Below, one piece after another: positions 59,456 through 64,000 of a stretch of DNA of 64,000 nt (its first letter is position 1; the number at the start of each line of letters is the position of its first letter). The position numbers were made by a program, and so were the translations under genes. Under the pieces are notes generated by a model. The model ran no database searches and was not told where the DNA came from. It saw only the letters and a list, made by a program, of their open reading frames with translations. Source of the DNA: Novosphingobium flavum (GTDB lineage Bacteria > Pseudomonadota > Alphaproteobacteria > Sphingomonadales > Sphingomonadaceae); the NCBI RefSeq assembly GCF_014230315.1, contig NZ_JACLAW010000015.1, positions 1 through 64,000 on the forward strand. The letters run 5' to 3'.

Positions 59456-60100
59456 ATGCAAGCGACCCTGCAAGCCGCCAAGCCCAAGGCTTCAGCGGCC
59501 GAGATCACCGCGGCGTTCTATGACCTGAACGAGCACGACCATCCCGAAGGCGGCAGCACCATGCTCGGCTTCTGGATCTACCTGATGAGCGACTGTCTCA
59601 TCTTCGCCATGCTGTTCGCCGCCTATGGCGTGCTGGGCGGCAACTATGCCGCCGGGCCGGGGCCGAAGGACCTGTTCGAGCTGCCGCTGGTGGCGCTCAA
59701 CACGGCGATGCTGCTGTTCTCCTCGATCACTTATGGCTTTGCCATGCTGGCGATGGAGAAGGGGCGGGCCGGGCAAACCCAGGTCTGGCTGCTGGTCACG
59801 GCCGTATTCGGCGCGGCCTTCCTTTCCATCGAGCTGCACGAATTCGCCGGCCTGATCCACGAAGGCGCGACGCCGATGCGTTCCGGCTTCCTCACCGCCT
59901 TCTTCTCGCTGGTGGGTACGCACGGGCTGCACGTCACCTTCGGCCTCGTCTGGCTGTTCACCCTGGTGGTGCAGATCGCGCGCAAGGGGCTGATCCCGGC
60001 CAACAAGCGCCGCCTGATGTGCCTCAGCCTGTTCTGGCACTTCCTCGACGTCGTCTGGATCGGCGTCTTCACCTTTGTCTATCTCCTGGGGATGCTGTGA
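59456..60100 (+). CDS. cyoC: Cytochrome bo3 ubiquinol oxidase subunit III
   Basis: A 214-residue five-helix subunit III (GFWIYLMSDCLIFAMLFAAY, FFSLVGTHGLHVTFGLVWL, FWHFLDVVWIGVFTFVYLLG). It stabilises the proton-pumping core. It begins three bases after cyoB and shares its TGA with the cyoD ATG (TGATG). Confidence 0.95.
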   Translation: MQATLQAAKPKASAAEITAAFYDLNEHDHPEGGSTMLGFWIYLMSDCLIFAMLFAAYGVLGGNYAAGPGPKDLFELPLVALNTAMLLFSSITYGFAMLAMEKGRAGQTQVWLLVTAVFGAAFLSIELHEFAGLIHEGATPMRSGFLTAFFSLVGTHGLHVTFGLVWLFTLVVQIARKGLIPANKRRLMCLSLFWHFLDVVWIGVFTFVYLLGML

Positions 60101-60489
60101 TGGCCGATCATGCCCACCCTTCGCACCGCGCGGACGATCATCACGCCGGGGATCATGGCAGCCACGGCTCCCTGCGCGACTACATGGTCGGGTTCTTCCT
60201 GTCCGCGATCCTCACCGCGATCCCGTTCTGGCTGGTCATGTCCGGGGCGATCGCCGACCGGCAGGCCAGCGCCATGGTCATCATGGCCTTCGCCGTGGTC
60301 CAGATCGTGGTCCACATGATCTACTTCCTGCACATGAACACCAAGGCCGAAAACGGCTGGACCGTGATGGCGCTGATCTTCACGATCATCCTCGTCGTCA
60401 TCGCATTGTCGGGCTCGCTGTGGGTCATGTACCATCTCAACCACAACATGATGCCGATGGCGGCGCACGACATGGGGCAGTTGCCCTGA
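60100..60489 (+). CDS. cyoD: Cytochrome bo3 ubiquinol oxidase subunit IV
   Basis: A 129-residue subunit with a histidine-rich N-terminus (HAHPSHRADDHHAGDHGSHG) and three helices (YMVGFFLSAILTAIPFWLVM, FAVVQIVVHMIYFLHMNTK, TIILVVIALSGSLWVMYHL). Subunit IV assists CuB assembly. Start at ATG 60100 is fixed by overlap with cyoC. Confidence 0.93.
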   Translation: MADHAHPSHRADDHHAGDHGSHGSLRDYMVGFFLSAILTAIPFWLVMSGAIADRQASAMVIMAFAVVQIVVHMIYFLHMNTKAENGWTVMALIFTIILVVIALSGSLWVMYHLNHNMMPMAAHDMGQLP

Positions 60490-61241
60490 ACCGCCCCGCA
60501 GCGGAACCGGACGGGCGCGGAGCGGCAAAGGCTCGCGGCCTGATCGTGCTGCTGGCCGTCCTGACCGCCGTGTTTGTCCTGCTCGGGCTGTGGCAGGTGC
60601 AGCGGATGGGCTGGAAACATGCCCTGATCGCAAAGGTCGATGCGCGCATCCATGCTGCGCCGGTCAGCCTGCCCGGCGAAGGCGGGATCGCCGCCGCAGG
60701 GCAGGGCGGGCTCGACTACCTGCGGGTCAGGCTGGCGGGGACCTATCTCGCACCGGCCACGGCGCTGGTCCGCGCCTCGAGCGAGCGCGGCCTTGGCTAT
60801 TGGGCGATGACCCCGCTGCGGCTGGACGATGGGCGGACGATCTGGGTCAATCGCGGTTTCCTGCCCGCCGGAACGGCGCTTGGCGCCGCGCGCGCCAGCG
60901 TGCCCGGCGGGCCGGTCTCGGTGATCGGCCTCCTGCGCTCCAGCGAACCGGGCGGCAGCATGCTCCAGTCCAACCGCCCGGCCGACGACCGCTGGTATTC
61001 GCGCGACGTGGCGGCGCTGTCGCGGGCAAGGGGCGCGGGGCAAACCCTGCCGCTGTTCGTTGACAGCCAGGCCGAGCAGTCCGGCGAGCCGGGCCGCGCG
61101 CCGCAGCCGGCGGCGGGACTGACCACGGTCCATTTCCCCGACAATCACTTGTCCTACGCGCTGACCTGGTTTGCGATGGCCTTGCTTTCGGTATTCGGAA
61201 TTTGGCTTGCATGGCGGCGCGGGAATGCCACACCGGCCTGA
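60486..61241 (+). CDS. SURF1-family oxidase assembly protein
   Basis: A protein of about 251 residues. N-terminal helix (GLIVLLAVLTAVFVLLGLWQ, QVQRMGWK), SURF1 blocks (VRLAGTYLA, ERGLGYWAMTPLRLDDGRT, WVNRGFLPAG) and a C-terminal helix with SYALTWFAMALLSVFGIWLA. SURF1 helps insert haem into oxidase subunit I. No ATG, GTG or TTG fits before the helix. CTG 60486 overlaps the cyoD stop as CTGA, like the ATGA couplings elsewhere, so a CTG start is inferred. GTG 60546 is an alternative but would cut the helix. Confidence 0.82.
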   Translation: MNRPAAEPDGRGAAKARGLIVLLAVLTAVFVLLGLWQVQRMGWKHALIAKVDARIHAAPVSLPGEGGIAAAGQGGLDYLRVRLAGTYLAPATALVRASSERGLGYWAMTPLRLDDGRTIWVNRGFLPAGTALGAARASVPGGPVSVIGLLRSSEPGGSMLQSNRPADDRWYSRDVAALSRARGAGQTLPLFVDSQAEQSGEPGRAPQPAAGLTTVHFPDNHLSYALTWFAMALLSVFGIWLAWRRGNATPA

Positions 61242-62536
61242 TGCGAACGCTAGTTCCCTCGCTGCCTGCCGGGAGCGCCAGTTGGCGCAACGTACTGCTG
61301 CTGATGCAATTGCGCTGGATCGCGGTCATCGGGCAACTGGCGACGATCGTGGCCGTGGCGCAGGTGCTCGAGGTGCGCCTGCCGCTCACCCCGCTGCTGA
61401 TGGCGCCGCTGTTGCTGATCGTGGTCAATCTCGCCACGGCGTGTCTGCTCAAGCGGCGCAAGGAATTCTCGCAGGGCGAACTGTTCGGCGCCCTGCTCAT
61501 CGACGTCGGGGCCCTGTGCTGGCAGTTGTATCACAGCGGCGGGGCGACCAATCCCTTCACGTTTCTGTTCCTGCTGCAGATCGTCATCGGCGCGGTCATG
61601 CTGGAGCTGCGCTGGAGCTGGGTGATCGCCTTCATCGCCTGTGCGGCGATCCTGTTCCTGACCTTCGTCTACGTGCCGCTCGACCTGCCGCCGCGCCATG
61701 CGACCAACCAGTTCCACCTCTACCGCCTCGGCAGCCTGTTCTGCTTCGTGCTGGCGGCCGTGCTGCTCGTGGTCTTCCCGGCGCGGCTCGACCGCAACCG
61801 GCGCGAAAGCGACAAGGAACTGGAACTGCTTCGCCAGCAGGCGGCGGAAGAAGACCACATCATCCGCATGGGCCTGCTCGCGTCCGGCGCGGCGCATGAA
61901 CTGGGCACGCCGCTGTCGTCCATGTCGGTCATCCTGGGGGACTGGGCCCGTGTCCCCGCCATTGCCGAAAATCCGGAATTCGCTGCCGATCTCGTGGATA
62001 TGCGGGTTGAACTGGAGCGCTGCAAGACGATCGTGAGCGGCATCCTGATGTCGGCCGGCGATCTGCGCGGCGAGAACCCGAGCGTGTCCACCGTGCGCGC
62101 GTTGTTCGCCGATATCGTCGAGGAGTGGCGAGGGCGGATGAACGGGGAATTCCGGTTCGTGGACCGGCTGGTCGATGACGTGGTGATCGTCGCCGACCCC
62201 GGCCTGCGCCAGATCATCGGCAATGTCATCGACAACGCGGTCGAGGTTTCCCCGGAACTCGTCATCCTTGAGATCGCGCGGGAGGGCGAGGCGCTGACGG
62301 TCACGGTCTTCGACCAGGGGCCGGGCTTCACCGCCGGGATGCTGACCCGGATCGGCCAGCCCTATGCCTCCACCAAGGGGCGCGATGGCGGGGGGCTCGG
62401 CCTGTTCCTCGTCGTCAACGTGGTCCGCAAGCTGGGCGGGCAGGTCACGGTGGAGAACCGCGACGCGGGCGGAGCGATCGTGCGCCTCTCGCTGCCGCTG
62501 TCGGCGCTGGCCTACAGGAAGGAAGAGGCGCCATGA
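61241..62536 (+). CDS. regB: RegB/PrrB-type redox sensor histidine kinase
   Basis: A 431-residue membrane kinase. ATG 61241 is chosen because its A overlaps the SURF1 TGA (TGATG). Six helices precede the kinase; the RegB ubiquinone motif GGATNPF is at 100-106. H-box phosphoacceptor H219 (LASGAAHELGTPLSSMSV), and C261 in ELERCKTIV matches the redox-active Cys of RegB. The ATPase domain has NVIDNAVEVSP and GGGLGLFLVVNVVRKLGG. It senses oxidase flux or quinone redox state. Coupled to regA by a four-base overlap, and positioned after the oxidase it would regulate. Confidence 0.92.
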   Translation: MRTLVPSLPAGSASWRNVLLLMQLRWIAVIGQLATIVAVAQVLEVRLPLTPLLMAPLLLIVVNLATACLLKRRKEFSQGELFGALLIDVGALCWQLYHSGGATNPFTFLFLLQIVIGAVMLELRWSWVIAFIACAAILFLTFVYVPLDLPPRHATNQFHLYRLGSLFCFVLAAVLLVVFPARLDRNRRESDKELELLRQQAAEEDHIIRMGLLASGAAHELGTPLSSMSVILGDWARVPAIAENPEFAADLVDMRVELERCKTIVSGILMSAGDLRGENPSVSTVRALFADIVEEWRGRMNGEFRFVDRLVDDVVIVADPGLRQIIGNVIDNAVEVSPELVILEIAREGEALTVTVFDQGPGFTAGMLTRIGQPYASTKGRDGGGLGLFLVVNVVRKLGGQVTVENRDAGGAIVRLSLPLSALAYRKEEAP

Positions 62537-63099
62537 CCACCCCGGACCCGGCAGGCCCAGCCCCCACGCCGCTGCCAGCCCCCACGCTGCTCATCGTCGA
62601 GGACGATCCGGCTTTCGGGCGGACCCTGCGCCGATCCTTCGAACGCCGGGGCTATGCCGTCGCCTCGGCCGTCTCTGCCGCAGAGGCCGAGGAGATCGCC
62701 CGGCAGACCCGCTTCGATTTTGCCGTGGTCGACCTCAAGCTCGGCAACGATTCCGGCCTCGCCGTTGTCCAGATGCTTCACGAGCTTGCACCGGAAACGA
62801 GGATCGTCGTCCTCACCGGCTATGCCAGCATCGCCACCGCGGTCGAGGCGATCAAGCTCGGCGCCTCGCAATACCTCGCCAAGCCGTCGAACACCGACGA
62901 TATCGAGGCTGCTTTCGCCAGCCTGCAGGGCGATGCCACCGTCCCGGTCGACGGGCGCAAAAGTTCGATCAAGACGCTGGAGTGGGAATATATCCATCGC
63001 ACCCTGGTCGAATGCGATTTCAACATCTCCGAAGCCGCGCGCCGGCTGGGGCTTCATCGCCGGACGCTGGCGCGCAAGCTGGGCAAGCGTCAGTTGTAA
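62533..63099 (+). CDS. regA: RegA/ActR-type response regulator
   Basis: A 188-residue regulator: receiver with acidic pocket (IVEDDPAFGR), phosphoacceptor D67 (VVDLKLG), LTGY and LAKPS, then a Fis-type HTH (CDFNISEAARRLGLHRRTLA) at the C-terminus. RegA is the partner of RegB and globally adjusts respiration and other redox-controlled genes in alphaproteobacteria. ATGA overlap with regB. Confidence 0.94.
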   Translation: MTTPDPAGPAPTPLPAPTLLIVEDDPAFGRTLRRSFERRGYAVASAVSAAEAEEIARQTRFDFAVVDLKLGNDSGLAVVQMLHELAPETRIVVLTGYASIATAVEAIKLGASQYLAKPSNTDDIEAAFASLQGDATVPVDGRKSSIKTLEWEYIHRTLVECDFNISEAARRLGLHRRTLARKLGKRQL

Positions 63100-63224
63100 G
63101 GCGGCTCGGGGCTTGCCTGAGCGGATCGTGCACAATATTGCAAACAGTGGCTGCCGGATTCCGCTTATGCTGCTAGGACCCCGGCATTCCAGCGTCATCG
63201 CGGTGACATCTCGGGAGATCTGAA

Positions 63225-64000
63225 TTGGCTACCATTGTCGGCGGCATCGCCACGTCACACACGCCCACCATCGCCTTTGCGAAGGATGCCGGCAAGCAGC
63301 AGGACCCCGTCTGGGCGCCGATCTTCGAGGGCTACGAGCCGGTCAAGGCCTGGCTGCGCGAGAAGCAGCCGGACGTGCTGCTCTACATCTACAACGACCA
63401 TATGACGGCGTTTTTCGCCGATCACTATTCGCACTTCGCGCTCGGCATCGGCGAAAGCTACGGCCCGGCCGATGAAGGCGGCGGCCCGCGTGATCTGCCG
63501 CGCATCCAGGGCGATCCCAAGCTGGCCCAGCACATCGCGACCGCACTGGTGGCCGATGAGTTCGACCTGTCCTACTTCCAGGGCAAGGACCTCGATCACG
63601 GCGCCTTCTCGCCGCTGTCGGTCGTGCTCGATCATGACAGGGAAGGCTGGGCGGCGAAGCTGCTGCCGATCCAGTGCGGCGTGCTTCAGTTCCCGATCCC
63701 GAGCCCGCGCCGGTTCTGGAAGTTCGGCCGCTCGCTGCGCCGCGCGATCCTGTCGTACCCCGAGGACATCAAGGTGGCGATCGTCGGCACCGGCGGCCTT
63801 TCGCACCAGGTGCACGGCGAACGCTGCGGCTTCAACAACACGCCGTGGGACATGGAATTCATGGACCGGCTGGAGAAGGACCCCGAGGGCCTGCTCGACA
63901 TCACGCTGGCGGAGTTGGCCGAGCGGGGCGGGATGGAAGGCTCCGAGATCGTGATGTGGCTGATGATGCGCGGCGCGCTCGCCAGCGAGGTCACCTGCAC
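63225..64000 (+). CDS. LigB-type extradiol dioxygenase (gallate/protocatechuate 4,5-dioxygenase family), truncated at window end
   Basis: At least 258 residues, running off the right edge. Start TTG 63225, with GGGAGA nine bases upstream. Active-site motifs of class III extradiol dioxygenases: ATSHTPT with the first iron His, YIYNDH with the second, and AIVGTGGLSHQVHGERCGFN with the catalytic His. It resembles gallate dioxygenases (GalA/DesB) and protocatechuate 4,5-dioxygenase beta (LigB). The full length would decide which. It cleaves an aromatic diol next to the hydroxyl groups. Near-promoter sequence contains CAATATTG. Not adjacent to the Rieske operons but may act downstream of them. Confidence 0.85.
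   Translation, partial: MATIVGGIATSHTPTIAFAKDAGKQQDPVWAPIFEGYEPVKAWLREKQPDVLLYIYNDHMTAFFADHYSHFALGIGESYGPADEGGGPRDLPRIQGDPKLAQHIATALVADEFDLSYFQGKDLDHGAFSPLSVVLDHDREGWAAKLLPIQCGVLQFPIPSPRRFWKFGRSLRRAILSYPEDIKVAIVGTGGLSHQVHGERCGFNNTPWDMEFMDRLEKDPEGLLDITLAELAERGGMEGSEIVMWLMMRGALASEVTC

Noticed and set aside
57368..59473. Minus-strand frame of about 700 codons opposite cyoB
   Set aside because: The cyoB copper and haem motifs are intact; the antisense peptide is His/Glu/Arg-rich, typical of a shadow.
1..64000. Mobile elements, prophage, CRISPR or tRNA genes
   Set aside because: No transposase, integrase, spaced direct-repeat array or tRNA-like cloverleaf was recognised, although weak tRNA signals could be missed by eye.

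Overview
The window is GC-rich, densely coding DNA, most likely from a sphingomonad-type alphaproteobacterium (Novosphingobium/Sphingobium-like). Reasons: four TonB-dependent receptors with the usual IVVTG-type N-terminal motif, aromatic-acid catabolism at both edges (a 4,5-dihydroxyphthalate decarboxylase-like C-terminus at the left edge, a LigB-type extradiol dioxygenase at the right edge), a bo3-type quinol oxidase linked to RegB/RegA, and GC-rich hairpin terminators. No tRNA, rRNA, CRISPR array, transposase or prophage was seen. The region reads as chromosomal or megaplasmid catabolic territory. Assignments come from motif reading and remembered families, not from database searches.

Left part (0-13 kb): the decarboxylase-like end and a divergent DctA-type symporter; a TonB receptor followed by a secreted HbpS/GlcG-like protein; then a leftward set of NHL beta-propeller, MHS-type transporter with a large loop insert, cytochrome b561, duplicated cupin-like protein, cupin, and a secreted protein with four EF-hands. 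A LysR regulator with two DNA-binding domains lies upstream of this set.

Central part (13-30 kb): a split three-component Rieske dioxygenase locus. Leftward run alpha, beta, RraA-type aldolase, RidA-like protein, a GntR/FCD regulator and the Rieske ferredoxin, possibly continuing into a CehA-like metallohydrolase and a canonical DctA. Rightward run FAH-family hydrolase, HpcH/HpaI aldolase and FAD ferredoxin reductase, then aminotransferase, HAD hydrolase and Lrp regulator. A tartrate-dehydrogenase-like enzyme and a succinate-semialdehyde dehydrogenase follow on the other strand.

Right-central part (30-46 kb): amine and amino-acid oxidation. Tat-exported sarcosine-oxidase-like enzyme, TonB receptor, Tat-exported molybdenum hydroxylase pair, Tat-exported spermidine-dehydrogenase-like protein, APC permease, cytochrome c, Lrp regulator, and an alanine racemase, D-amino acid dehydrogenase and RidA operon.

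Right part (46-64 kb): a PQQ alcohol dehydrogenase with MFS transporter, two TonB receptors, an MHS transporter, then cyoABCD, SURF1, regB and regA, and finally the extradiol dioxygenase.

The strongest new signal is a 13-bp palindrome (GAATAY-N-RTATTC) lying across the -10 region of four promoters that also carry TTGAC(A/G) -35 boxes. Two flank the Rieske divergent promoter and two, 28 kb away, flank the PQQ dehydrogenase and a TonB receptor. This predicts one regulon, probably run by the GntR protein inside the Rieske operon, that joins outer-membrane uptake, periplasmic alcohol oxidation, ring dihydroxylation and aldol cleavage.
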